Of a stretch of DNA of 64,000 bases, positions 1-8,752 are shown piece by piece (the first letter of the stretch is position 1; each line of letters starts with the position of its first letter). The DNA is from G963676095 sp963676095 (GTDB taxonomy: Bacteria; Bacteroidota; Bacteroidia; Bacteroidales; Prolixibacteraceae). The stretch is from contig OY781040.1 in the NCBI GenBank assembly GCA_963676095.1, positions 3,162,001 through 3,226,000 of the forward strand. The letters run 5' to 3'. Position numbers and translations under genes: made by a program. Below the pieces are notes generated by a model. It worked only from the letters and a program-made list of their open reading frames with translations. It was not told the DNA's origin and searched no databases.

Positions 1-1335
1 TTTATTCTTTCCGGCATCATGGATCTGCAGTTCTGATTTGCCATTGAGTAGCCAGGCTTTCAAAGGCTCGGCACCATCCCGGGGAATTTCCAGGGTTAAG
101 CGTCTGCTGATTGGCATGTTAAATACAATCAGGTTGATCTGATCTCCTTTTTGGGTAAAATAGCCCCAGCCCTGGGGTTTAAGCCCGGCATGGGAGCATC
201 CGTATATCGCTTCACCATTGACTTTCATCCATTGACCTATTTCTTCGGCCAACCGGCTTTCCTCAGGACGGATATTTCCCTGACCATCCGGTCCGAAGTT
301 GATTACCAGGTTACCGTCCATTGACACGGTTTTGGCCAGCATTTCAATCAAATCGAAGGAAGTCTTTACATATCCTTGCCACCGGGAACAATAGCCCCAT
401 TGATTTTCCGGTATTGTCATGGCGCAGTCCCAGTCAAACCCGTTTGTATCTTCGATTTTCTCAGGAAGGTCCCGTTCCCAAGTCTGATCATAATCACCGA
501 TCAGGTCCCCGTTTGAGTCGTAATGCCGTTTCCCATATTCGTCGGCCCGGAAACGGCTGCCAATGATCAGTCCGGAATGCATTGCCCGTAGTTCTTTTCC
601 CAGTTCATCCGTCCAGGCAGCTTCATTTACCCAGGCTTTGTCCCAGGTACCATCAAACCAAAGTCCCTTTACCTGCGGATAATTAGTCAATAGTTCAATA
701 AGCTGGTTGCGGGTAAATGTTTTGAACGTTTCATAGCGGACAGAATCGGCATGGGTAGCCGGGGGGGCTGACTGGTATCCCGGATGATGCCAGTCGATGA
801 TGGAGAAGTACAGGTACACGTCGATCCCCTCTTTCGTATACGCGTCGACAATCTCCTTGACAATATCTTTTTTGTAGGGGCTGGAGGCAACCGTGTAATC
901 GGTATATTTACTGGGCCACATACAAAAACCGTCATGGTGTTTTGTTGTAAATATTAAATACTTGACACCCATTGCTTTTGCTTGTCTGGCCCATTTCCCC
1001 GCATCGAAGCTGGCCGGGTCAAACTGTTTGTAAAGGTTGTCGTAAGCCTCTTTGGGCATTTCTTTCCAGGACCGGATCCACTCGGCGGCACCTGGGTAAT
1101 ATTTCCCGTTCCAGTAACCTCCGGGGATCGCATAAACTCCCCAGTGAATAAACTGGCCAAGACCATAGTCGCGCCACTGCTGCATGGCCCTGTCCGTCCG
1201 TCTTCCAATACGGTGGGCACCATGTTCCAGGGCTATGGACGACCGTTTCTGGCCAAATGCCGGTCCCCATAAGGTTATGAGGACAAGGAGTAACATCCTG
1301 ATACGTTTGATCGCTCTCAGTTTAAATTTTTTCAT
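1..1335 (-). CDS. GH29 alpha-L-fucosidase, 3' end cut by window edge
   Basis: Translating the minus strand from the ATG at 1335 gives one open frame that runs off the left edge (445 codons seen). After a signal peptide (MKKFKLRAIKRIRMLLLVLI...) comes a GH29 catalytic barrel: FIHWGVYAIPGG near residue 70, then the family-typical TTKHHDGFCMWPSKY, and LWFDGTWD, whose Asp is the expected nucleophile. The enzyme should act in the periplasm and remove terminal alpha-L-fucose from glycans. The gene diverges from the GH35-GH20-GH109 run, with the two regulators and the NahK-like kinase in between. Its promoter carries the same palindrome as the GH35 promoter. The general acid/base and C-terminal domain are not assigned because the end is missing. 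Confidence 0.93.
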   Translation of the reverse strand, partial: MKKFKLRAIKRIRMLLLVLITLWGPAFGQKRSSIALEHGAHRIGRRTDRAMQQWRDYGLGQFIHWGVYAIPGGYWNGKYYPGAAEWIRSWKEMPKEAYDNLYKQFDPASFDAGKWARQAKAMGVKYLIFTTKHHDGFCMWPSKYTDYTVASSPYKKDIVKEIVDAYTKEGIDVYLYFSIIDWHHPGYQSAPPATHADSVRYETFKTFTRNQLIELLTNYPQVKGLWFDGTWDKAWVNEAAWTDELGKELRAMHSGLIIGSRFRADEYGKRHYDSNGDLIGDYDQTWERDLPEKIEDTNGFDWDCAMTIPENQWGYCSRWQGYVKTSFDLIEMLAKTVSMDGNLVINFGPDGQGNIRPEESRLAEEIGQWMKVNGEAIYGCSHAGLKPQGWGYFTQKGDQINLIVFNMPISRRLTLEIPRDGAEPLKAWLLNGKSELQIHDAGKNK

Positions 1336-1381
1336 AGAACAGATAGATCTTGTTATTAAGTACTTTGATCTTTTACACACA

Positions 1382-1432
1382 TGTGTTAACGAACACGCAG
1401 ACAAATATATTTTTATTGGGGATAAGCTGCAA
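1382..1432 (-). promoter_or_regulatory. Promoter and LacI-like operator of the fucosidase gene
   Basis: On the minus strand, TATATTTG (1409-1402) fits the Bacteroidota -7 element TAnnTTTG, with a TTG 20 bp upstream (1432-1430) as a possible -33. Just downstream at 1382-1399 is TGTGTTAACGAACACGCA, with GTGTT/AACAC half sites 4 bp apart. The GH35 promoter has a near-identical site (8684-8699) in the same position after its -7 box. Binding by the LacI-family protein at 5823-6917 is inferred. Confidence 0.6.
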
Positions 1433-1613
1433 TAACAGCTTTTGTCCGAATTGCTTTTTCTTTTGCTCAAACTAACAAAATAGGCTTCATGAGCGTTTGT
1501 CTATTACAAAAAGGTAATAAAATGGCCAATGTGAAAACATATTAATATATGGGTGCAAAATGCAGGAAGTTTCCTGAGGGATCTGGTTGTTGACATGAAC
1601 AGGCTAGTAACTT

Positions 1614-4600
1614 TCAGATCTCATTCCGGTGATCTTTTTTGCTTTTTGCCATAAAAGCGGAAGGCGTATCCCCGAATTCTTTTTTAAAGGTCCTGGTGAA
1701 ATAGGATTGGCTTTTAATGCCCACTTCTTCCATGATCTGACTAATGCTCCTGTCCTGTGAAACCATAAGTTGTGCGGCTTTTCTCAACCGGTAGTTCAGG
1801 ATAAATTCGACGACTGATTTTCCGGTTAAGGTTTTTATTTTGGAATAAAGTTTACTCCGGCTCATGGCCATTTCTGAAGCAATGGAATTGACCTCGATCT
1901 CGGGTGATTTCAGGTTGTTGTCCAGAATCTGGCTTAAGCTTGTGAAAAAGGAATGGTCCTGGTCATTCGGCGATAATTCCCGGCTGTCGACAAAATAGTT
2001 TCGGGAGTAATAATCCCTTAGTTTTTGCTGCCGGTTAAAGATATTCCGGATGAATGAAAGTAAAAGGGCCAGGTCTACGGGTTTCTCAAAATAAAAGTCA
2101 GCCCCGGAAGCGGTTCCTTCCAGCTGGTTTTCCACTCCGGTTTTAGCCGTTAGCAATACAAAAGGGATATGAGAGGTATTCACATCGGCTTTTACCTCTT
2201 TGCAGAGGCTTATTCCATCTTTTACAGGCATCATAATATCGCTGATAATCAGGTCAATCATATGTTTTTTTAGGATATTTAGTGCTTCTTCTCCGTTTTC
2301 GGCTTCCCGGATCTCGAAATAAGCGGAAAGAAAACCGGCCACTAATATCCGCAAATCATGATGATCTTCCACAAGAAGGACTGTTGCCTTTTCCTGGTTA
2401 AGGGGTTTATCATCCGTTATTGGAGGAGGGGGTGCCGGTATTTTCTGTTCAATACCGAGGCCTGCCTGCGGGCCGTTCTGTCCGGTCCGGGGTTGGAGTT
2501 TCGCAGAGGAAGATGCCCCAACGGGAAGGACAATGACAAGTTCTGTTCCTTTTCCCTGTTCACTGTACAGGGAAAGATATCCCTGATGAAGAAAGACAAG
2601 TTCTTTGACCAGGGAAAGGCCCACTCCGCTTCCTTTATGATGGAAATTATTTCCGGTTGTGCCGGTTTGGAAATGCTCGAATACGTGTTTCAGTTCCTTT
2701 TCTGCTATTCCGATCCCGGTATCCCGTATTGCAATGGCGAAAGTGTCTGTTTCCACCAGGTTTTCTTTCTTTAAGGTGTGCGATAAATTAAACTCCGGCT
2801 TAAACCTGTGCAGGTCGCTATAAATTTCGACCCTGATTGTCTTTCCGTCAGGGGTGTAATTGAATGCATTTCCAAGGACATTGATGATGATTTTTTCCAG
2901 AATCGGTTTATCAATATATGCTACGGGTAAATCCGGATCGGGCAAAAACCGGAAATCGATTTTTTTACTGACTGCAAAATTGTGGAAATCTTCAGTAAGC
3001 TCCCGGATAAAACCATTTAAATCAACAGGTTTTTTATTTACCACATAGCTGTTGTTTTCTATTTTGCGGAAATCGAGCAGTTCGTTGACCAAGTTCAAAA
3101 GTCTGTGGGCATTATTGCTGAGTATCCGGAAATAATATTCAGGTATTCCTGCCTGCCGAAGGTTGGAGATAGAAGCCAGGATCAGTGAAACCGGTGTCCG
3201 TAAATCGTGGGAAACGTTCGTGAAGAAATGGAACCTTGCTTCCTGGATTGCTTCGTTTTTCTCTTTTTCAAGGCGATCGTACAGAATTTGCAACCGTAGT
3301 TTTCGCTGTTCATTAATATAATGAATAATCACAGTAATAATAAACAGCAAAAAGGCACTGTAAATCATTTTTGTCCATACATTCCACCAGGGACTGGCTT
3401 TTCTGATAATCCGTATTGAAGTGGGTTTGCTGTTCCAAACTCCGTCATTGTTGGCAGTCATGATCTCAAAAAAGTAAGTGCCTGGAGGTACCTTAACATA
3501 TTGCACTACCCTGTTCACAGCATCTGTCCCGGTCCAGTTGTCTTCGTAATTTTTTAACCGGAATTTAAATTTGTTTTTTTGCGGGACCAGGTAATTGTCT
3601 GAAGAAAAACGGAATCCAAAGTTCGGTTGGTTGTACTTTAACACGATGGTTTCGGGAGAAGAAGCGTTGGAACTGTTTTTAAAGGCCGGTGGTACGACCT
3701 TATTATTGATGTAAAAATCGGAGAGAATAACATGGGGCTGATAGGGGTTTGCCTTAACGTTACGGGGATTGACAATCGTAAAACCGTTTGTACCTCCGAA
3801 ATACATCCGGTTATCCAATCCTTTCATCACCGCTAAAGGGTAAAATGCATGTCCCTGGATGCCATCATTTTCATCATACAGGAGGCAGGAATTTCCGGCT
3901 ATATCGTACCGCACAAGTCCCTTGTTGGTCCCCATCCAAAGATGGATACTGTCTGCGCAAAGGCTAAAGACGGATAAGGAGTTTAGGTCCTGTATTTCAG
4001 GATGTGTAAACAAGGAATCACGTTGTTCGTCGTATTCCAGCAGTCCGTTGCCGATTGTTCCAATCCACAGTTTGTCCCCCGGTCCCTGGCAAATGGTTTG
4101 GGCTTCAGAAAAAATTTTATGCGAAGCAGAAATATTCCTGATTTTTTTTGTTTTTGCATCCAGGGAATAGAGGTTGTTCCTGGTAATTACATATAACTGA
4201 TTGTCCGCTCCGGGAGCAATATCCAGAATATAGTCAGGACTTGTTTTGTCTATAATGAAATGCCGGCACGAAAAGTCGTGAAAGGAAAAAAAAGAAACTA
4301 CTGTTTGCGGAAGTTGGTAAGCGATCCAGAACCCGGAATCATTTTGGGCAACAATCTTTCTCAGGTCATTCGACAATAAACCCGAAGGATTGTTTTTGTT
4401 CTTTTCAAAGTGGGTAAACCGTTCCTCCTTTATGTCATAACAATCCAATCCTCCGGCATAAGTAGCAATCCAGAGCCTGTTCTCCCGGTCGGTCAAAAGT
4501 GATTTAACGAGGTCGCTTGAAAGACTGTTGATGGAGGTTGATCTCTTCAGGTAAGTAAACTTTCCGGAGTGCTTATGTAACCGGTTTATCCCGCCGCCAT

Positions 4601-5690
4601 TTGTTCCAATCCAAATATCATCGGGTGTGTCGGCAAAGCTGCTGACCATTTGATGGTTCAGCTTTTGGTCCTCCGGGATATATGTTTCAAAAGGCAACTG
4701 CTCACCCAGGTTCACATAACACAGTCCGCCGGAAAAAGTCCCGAGCCAGATATTTTTCTGCCGGTCTTCCGTAATGACCCAGATGGAATTATTGGGAATC
4801 GTGAACCGGTCATTGTTAATATGCCTGTATTCGGTATATTTCCGGGCAGGTACATCGAATACGAATAAACCATTCAGGGAGGCGATCCAGACATTTCCGT
4901 TTTTATCGACATATAAATTTCTTAAGTTGGCACTTGTTTTATCAAGCGGACCACTGAAGGGATAAACCTGTTCAATGGCGCGGGTCGCAATATCGAATTG
5001 ATAGATCCCGCCTTCGCTGGTCAGCGCCCATAATTTCCCATTTACTTTTTGTATATCCAGCACCTGGTTTTTGCCTGGAAAATGGTGAAACAGAAATACC
5101 CGGCCGGGCTCATCCGTAACAGACCGGTAATAAATGTCGGCAGATCGTCCGCAAAAAAACATTGTATCATCCTGGCACTCTATGCTCAGGGTATAGGGGA
5201 CCCGTTTGTTTTCACAAAGCATAAAGGTGGTTCCCTTTGTTTTTTTGTCGATTTTTGCCAGAGAACCCTCTTTAATGGTCCAGATATCTCCTTGCCGGTC
5301 GGCTCTGAAAAGCGTTACCTGTTCTTTCAGGAACAGACGGAATGAATCTGTTGCGGGACAATATTGGTAAATGCCGTTGTTGGTGGCCACAAGTATATTT
5401 CCCTCTTCATCGTCCGCTATATTATTAATCTTCCATTTTAAATCAGGGTCCGCTTGTTTTAATAAGGGTAAGAAACTTTTATACTCATACCCGTTAAAGC
5501 GGAGGAAGTCATTATCCATCAGTACCCAGATAAAACCCTCATTGTCCTGGCAAATCGATTCAATGCCGTCAAAATAAAACCCTCCGACGGGAGATAATGT
5601 ATGAAACCGGTAATTCGCAGCTACAGAAGGACTGGTATTAAGAAGTAGTGTGACGATTATCAGTATGGAGTAAGTAAAGCCATATTTCAT
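1614..5690 (-). CDS. Hybrid two-component system sensor/regulator (HTCS)
   Basis: This 1358-residue protein joins a periplasmic sensor, histidine kinase, receiver and AraC-type DNA-binding domain. It has a signal peptide (1-25), about fourteen Reg_prop beta-propeller repeats, a Y_Y_Y domain (about 690-755) and one membrane helix near 780. The HisKA site is NVSHDLRTP (His828), followed by HATPase G boxes (DTGIGI, GSGVGLSL), a receiver with SDIMMP (Asp1151), and an AraC HTH (about 1250-1350). Such proteins bind an oligosaccharide in the periplasm and activate a polysaccharide utilization locus. It lies in the glycosidase cluster between GH29 and the LacI gene. No SusC/D pair is adjacent, so its targets may include the glycosidases here or a remote locus. 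Its upstream region shares a conserved element with the nahK-like gene. Confidence 0.96.
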   Translation of the reverse strand: MKYGFTYSILIIVTLLLNTSPSVAANYRFHTLSPVGGFYFDGIESICQDNEGFIWVLMDNDFLRFNGYEYKSFLPLLKQADPDLKWKINNIADDEEGNILVATNNGIYQYCPATDSFRLFLKEQVTLFRADRQGDIWTIKEGSLAKIDKKTKGTTFMLCENKRVPYTLSIECQDDTMFFCGRSADIYYRSVTDEPGRVFLFHHFPGKNQVLDIQKVNGKLWALTSEGGIYQFDIATRAIEQVYPFSGPLDKTSANLRNLYVDKNGNVWIASLNGLFVFDVPARKYTEYRHINNDRFTIPNNSIWVITEDRQKNIWLGTFSGGLCYVNLGEQLPFETYIPEDQKLNHQMVSSFADTPDDIWIGTNGGGINRLHKHSGKFTYLKRSTSINSLSSDLVKSLLTDRENRLWIATYAGGLDCYDIKEERFTHFEKNKNNPSGLLSNDLRKIVAQNDSGFWIAYQLPQTVVSFFSFHDFSCRHFIIDKTSPDYILDIAPGADNQLYVITRNNLYSLDAKTKKIRNISASHKIFSEAQTICQGPGDKLWIGTIGNGLLEYDEQRDSLFTHPEIQDLNSLSVFSLCADSIHLWMGTNKGLVRYDIAGNSCLLYDENDGIQGHAFYPLAVMKGLDNRMYFGGTNGFTIVNPRNVKANPYQPHVILSDFYINNKVVPPAFKNSSNASSPETIVLKYNQPNFGFRFSSDNYLVPQKNKFKFRLKNYEDNWTGTDAVNRVVQYVKVPPGTYFFEIMTANNDGVWNSKPTSIRIIRKASPWWNVWTKMIYSAFLLFIITVIIHYINEQRKLRLQILYDRLEKEKNEAIQEARFHFFTNVSHDLRTPVSLILASISNLRQAGIPEYYFRILSNNAHRLLNLVNELLDFRKIENNSYVVNKKPVDLNGFIRELTEDFHNFAVSKKIDFRFLPDPDLPVAYIDKPILEKIIINVLGNAFNYTPDGKTIRVEIYSDLHRFKPEFNLSHTLKKENLVETDTFAIAIRDTGIGIAEKELKHVFEHFQTGTTGNNFHHKGSGVGLSLVKELVFLHQGYLSLYSEQGKGTELVIVLPVGASSSAKLQPRTGQNGPQAGLGIEQKIPAPPPPITDDKPLNQEKATVLLVEDHHDLRILVAGFLSAYFEIREAENGEEALNILKKHMIDLIISDIMMPVKDGISLCKEVKADVNTSHIPFVLLTAKTGVENQLEGTASGADFYFEKPVDLALLLSFIRNIFNRQQKLRDYYSRNYFVDSRELSPNDQDHSFFTSLSQILDNNLKSPEIEVNSIASEMAMSRSKLYSKIKTLTGKSVVEFILNYRLRKAAQLMVSQDRSISQIMEEVGIKSQSYFTRTFKKEFGDTPSAFMAKSKKDHRNEI

Positions 5691-5730
5691 CTGTTTTTAA
5701 ATTACTTTATAGGTGCCACATGAAACTCGC

Positions 5731-5778
5731 CAAATAAACATTTTCCTGTGTGAGAAAAGCTTTCTCAGGGCTCGTCTC
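5731..5778 (-). promoter_or_regulatory. Conserved upstream element, copy 1 (HTCS gene)
   Basis: About 48 bp upstream of the HTCS start resembles 8236-8284 upstream of the nahK-like gene at roughly three positions in four. The shared blocks are AAATAAA, ATTTT, CTG, GTGA, AAAAG, CTCA and CTCGT. This copy holds a perfect inverted repeat TGAGAAA-AGC-TTTCTCA. Same orientation and position relative to both genes suggests a shared control site; the factor is unknown. Confidence 0.5.
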
Positions 5779-5822
5779 TTTTTATGATTGAATCCGTTTA
5801 AACCTGTTTATTGCCAATAGGA

Positions 5823-6917
5823 TTATAAATCGGATTCAATATAGTAATCAAGATTCTCCCGGGTAATAATATCCAGGGGGAGGTACTTTATCGGGCCGAC
5901 CTTTTTCTTAAAGATCAAATGGTCAATGAGTAGCTGGATGCCGAAATATCCCTGTTTTTTCGGGTTCTGGTTGATCAGGAAATTGATTATTCCCTTTTCC
6001 AGGTAGGCCAGGTTCTTTTGGAGCAGGTCGTATCCTACCAGGCGGATGTGTTTTTGGTTGTGTTGTTCCAGAAAAGCCGCAATGGTGAATGCCTTCGAGT
6101 TGGTTACGAAAATACCGGCTGTTTCCGGATTGTTATCCAGCAGCTTATCCAGTTGTCCCGAAAAGGAGTCCTTGTCGGCGCTTGCTTTCAGGTCAGCTGT
6201 AATAATCCGGAACTCATTTTCTGTTTGCCGGTCGAAATAATCCTTGAACCCTTGCTCCTTTTTTACCAGGTGTGAAGAGTTGGGAACGTCTTCGTCGATA
6301 TGGGCTGCAATGAACGTGGCAGGTCCCGGATGCCCGTAATGCAGCAGTTTGGCGGCCAGTACCCCGCTCTGGTAAGAATCCTGTCCGATATAGGCGATGG
6401 GTTCATAATCCGGAATATAGGTGTTGAACATGTTAAACGGGATGCCCTCCCTTTTCCATTTATTTAGATAGGCCAGCGATTCCCTATAGAAGACCGGAGC
6501 GATAAGGATCCCGTCGTAGCGGGATTCAGAGACTTTCTCTGCTGTTGCCTTAAACGATTCAACGTTGAACTGATTGAATATGTGCTGTGTTACAATAACC
6601 CCGTATTGCCGCAGATCCTTCTCTGCTTTCACAACTCCCTTTAGGGGGGCTTCCCAGTACTCGTCCAGCGAAGGATCGGGGATCATGGCTGCAATGTTGT
6701 ACTCGCGCTTTGAGACCAGTGCCCGGGCCAGCATATTGGGCTCGTATTCCAGTTCCCTGGCGATCCGCAAGACCTTTTCCCTGACTTTTTCGGAAACACG
6801 TCCCCTGTCATGCAGGGCCCTGTCGACCGTTCCGGTTGAAACGCCGGCTTTTTGGGCGATGTCCTTGATCCTGACGATATTTCGTTTGCTATGGTTGTTG
6901 CCTTCGGGCATCTTCAA
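5823..6917 (-). CDS. LacI/GalR-family transcriptional regulator
   Basis: A 364-residue one-component regulator. Its LacI helix-turn-helix lies at about residues 15-60 (VRIKDIAQKAGVSTGTVDRAL, then the hinge motif YEPNMLARAL). A periplasmic-binding-protein-like sugar domain follows (about 70-360; IAAMIPDPSLDEYW, YDGILIAP, IGQDSYQSG, VGYDLL). LacI proteins bind palindromes with a central CG. The promoters of the flanking GH29 and GH35 genes both carry such a palindrome, which makes this protein the likely local repressor or activator; that link is inference. It is co-oriented with the nahK-like gene upstream (113-bp gap) and may be co-transcribed with it. Confidence 0.95.
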   Translation of the reverse strand: MKMPEGNNHSKRNIVRIKDIAQKAGVSTGTVDRALHDRGRVSEKVREKVLRIARELEYEPNMLARALVSKREYNIAAMIPDPSLDEYWEAPLKGVVKAEKDLRQYGVIVTQHIFNQFNVESFKATAEKVSESRYDGILIAPVFYRESLAYLNKWKREGIPFNMFNTYIPDYEPIAYIGQDSYQSGVLAAKLLHYGHPGPATFIAAHIDEDVPNSSHLVKKEQGFKDYFDRQTENEFRIITADLKASADKDSFSGQLDKLLDNNPETAGIFVTNSKAFTIAAFLEQHNQKHIRLVGYDLLQKNLAYLEKGIINFLINQNPKKQGYFGIQLLIDHLIFKKKVGPIKYLPLDIITRENLDYYIESDL

Positions 6918-7030
6918 AATAAATGATTAAATTTTTGTTTAAAAGTAGATAATTTTCTGTTTAGGATAAATTCTTGAGGCTGACCGTTTGCAAATGGACT
7001 TTTCTTTATTCCTGTTTTACCGGGTTATTT

Positions 7031-8149
7031 TTATTTGTCATGTTCACTCAGTTGCAGGATTATTTTTTGTATCGCCGGAAATTGTTTTTCCAGCTTTTCG
7101 ACCAGGCGAAACTGCGCACGCGCCCTTTGCAGGTTATGATCCGGAAAATGAATGGTATAATAAATATCTCCTGCAATGTAGTCTGTCAGGAAACGGACGC
7201 CCATGATAAAAGGCAGCAGTAAGCATCCGTGAGATAACGAGTCGATCTCGTTCCGGGTAAGCCTGTGGACTGCTTCCTGCATAAAACCTTTTGCAAAGCC
7301 TTCGAACAAATACATGTTGACATTAATTTTTTCAAGGTCCTTCTCATCCTCTTTTGCGGTATTCACAATGGTCCGCACGGCATCTCCGAAGTCGTATGCC
7401 ACATATCCGGGCATAACGGTATCCAGGTCAATGACACACTGTGCCCGGTCATCCTTGTCAAGCAGAACGTTATTGAATTTTGTATCGTTGTGGGTTATTT
7501 TTACCGGAAGTATCCCTGCTTTGCCCCTATTCAGGATTGTCATCATTTTGTCCTCCCGCGAATAGACAAAACGGAGCAGGTCCTGTACCTCCTGCAAGCG
7601 GTTAAACGAATCAGATTTAACGGCATCCTGCAGAAGGCCTAACCGGTATTCCAGGTTATGAAAGTTGGGCAGTATTTCGTAAAGCTGGCTGGCATCCAGG
7701 TCCGACAATAATGACTGGAAACGCCCGTAAGCGCGTCCGCCTTCATAAGCCTGCTTTGTGGTTTCTACCAGATCGTAGCTTCGTGTCCCTTTTAAAAACA
7801 GGAATATTCTCCAGTAGCTGCCATCACTGTGCAGGTAATAGTCTGATCCGTTATTGGCCGGTACCAGTGTCAGCACTTCCTGTTTGGGATCTGATCCGGG
7901 GATTTCAGAAACCTTTTTATACAAATGGCTGGTCACATGCCTGATATTGGCCATTAACCGGGGAATATTTGTGAATATTTTATGGTTTATCTCTTGCAGG
8001 ATATAGTCGTCCTGCCAGGGATCTTTATTTTTTAAGTAATAGGTTTCATGAATATGTCCGGATCCGTACTTTTCGATTTTGTCGATTACTCCTTTAACCT
8101 GGAATTCAGATACTATCTTTAGAATGTCGGTTTTGTTTCTGGTGTTCAT
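7031..8149 (-). CDS. nahK: N-acetylhexosamine 1-kinase-like phosphotransferase (NahK-like, APH fold)
   Basis: A 372-residue cytoplasmic kinase of the aminoglycoside-phosphotransferase superfamily. It follows Bifidobacterium NahK/LnpB closely by eye: YGSGHIHETY near the N-terminus, YILQEINHKIF, the catalytic-loop motif THNDTKFNN (Asp222), the metal-binding IDLDT (Asp243) and VRFLTDYIAGDIYY near the C-terminus. NahK phosphorylates GlcNAc or GalNAc at O1 in the lacto-N-biose/galacto-N-biose pathway. Flanking hexosaminidase (GH20) and alpha-GalNAcase (GH109) would supply these sugars. No GH112 phosphorylase is seen in the window, so the kinase would act on sugars freed by hydrolysis. The exact acceptor is inferred. 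Confidence 0.85.
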   Translation of the reverse strand: MNTRNKTDILKIVSEFQVKGVIDKIEKYGSGHIHETYYLKNKDPWQDDYILQEINHKIFTNIPRLMANIRHVTSHLYKKVSEIPGSDPKQEVLTLVPANNGSDYYLHSDGSYWRIFLFLKGTRSYDLVETTKQAYEGGRAYGRFQSLLSDLDASQLYEILPNFHNLEYRLGLLQDAVKSDSFNRLQEVQDLLRFVYSREDKMMTILNRGKAGILPVKITHNDTKFNNVLLDKDDRAQCVIDLDTVMPGYVAYDFGDAVRTIVNTAKEDEKDLEKINVNMYLFEGFAKGFMQEAVHRLTRNEIDSLSHGCLLLPFIMGVRFLTDYIAGDIYYTIHFPDHNLQRARAQFRLVEKLEKQFPAIQKIILQLSEHDK

Positions 8150-8235
8150 CTGTAAATAATTTTTTCAAGTTAACGCACTGCAATTTCCGTACTTGATTCC
8201 TGTTTTTCATTTGGATTCTTAACGCATGGATCCTC

Positions 8236-8284
8236 CTAAATAAATATTTTTCTGCGTGAAAAAAGTCTCCTCATGCTCGTTTCA
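8236..8284 (-). promoter_or_regulatory. Conserved upstream element, copy 2 (nahK-like gene)
   Basis: This is the partner of 5731-5778, about 90 bp upstream of the nahK-like start. The A/T block, the CTGCGTGA block and the CTCCTCATGCTCG block are kept, but the inner inverted repeat is degraded. The rest of 8150-8660 shows no gene in either strand. Confidence 0.45.
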
Positions 8285-8667
8285 ATAGGAAAAGTGTTCG
8301 TACATGAAATGGTAACAGTTTTGTTTCCTTGCGGGGTATTATCGTTTTAATTATTTGTATATATTTTATTTATGTTTTAAAATTAAATTCATTCTCCTGG
8401 TTCATCCGCCTTCAATTCCCATGGGTGTGTAAGCGTTAAAATCAGTTTCAAGCTCCGTTACAGTCTGTTTTCCTACAGGGATTATTTTCCGGGTAACACA
8501 GATGAATCTCCCGCTTCTGTCATTGAAGATGGACGGAGATAATTTTTTGATGAATATATTTGTAATCAATTGTTTATTTTTTATTTTCCTGGTTTTAATC
8601 TTGTGCCGACAAGAAAATATTTTGGAAATTTCATGCTAAAGTAGGCGATAAATCCGGATAAAAAAAA

Positions 8668-8699
8668 TAAATTTGTAAAAATGTGTGTTCGAACACGCA
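8668..8699 (+). promoter_or_regulatory. Promoter and LacI-like operator of the GH35 operon
   Basis: TAAATTTG at 8668-8675 fits the Bacteroidota -7 box. TGTGTTCGAACACGCA follows at 8684-8699; it has a perfect GTGTT-CG-AACAC core with the central CG typical of LacI-family operators. The site would overlap or lie just after the transcription start, a position suited to repression. It matches the site before the GH29 gene. Confidence 0.65.
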
Positions 8700-8752
8700 T
8701 TTGGAATTATGGACGAAAGATATCAAGTAAAATCCTCAAAGCAAGCCAAATC

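Noticed and set aside
954..1272. Several short frames on both strands over the fucosidase
   Set aside because: They are shadows of the GH29 frame, which is open from 1335 to the window edge.
8681..8752. Upstream ATG as start of the GH35 gene
   Set aside because: It lies within the palindromic operator at the presumed transcription start and precedes a normal signal peptide that begins at 8753.
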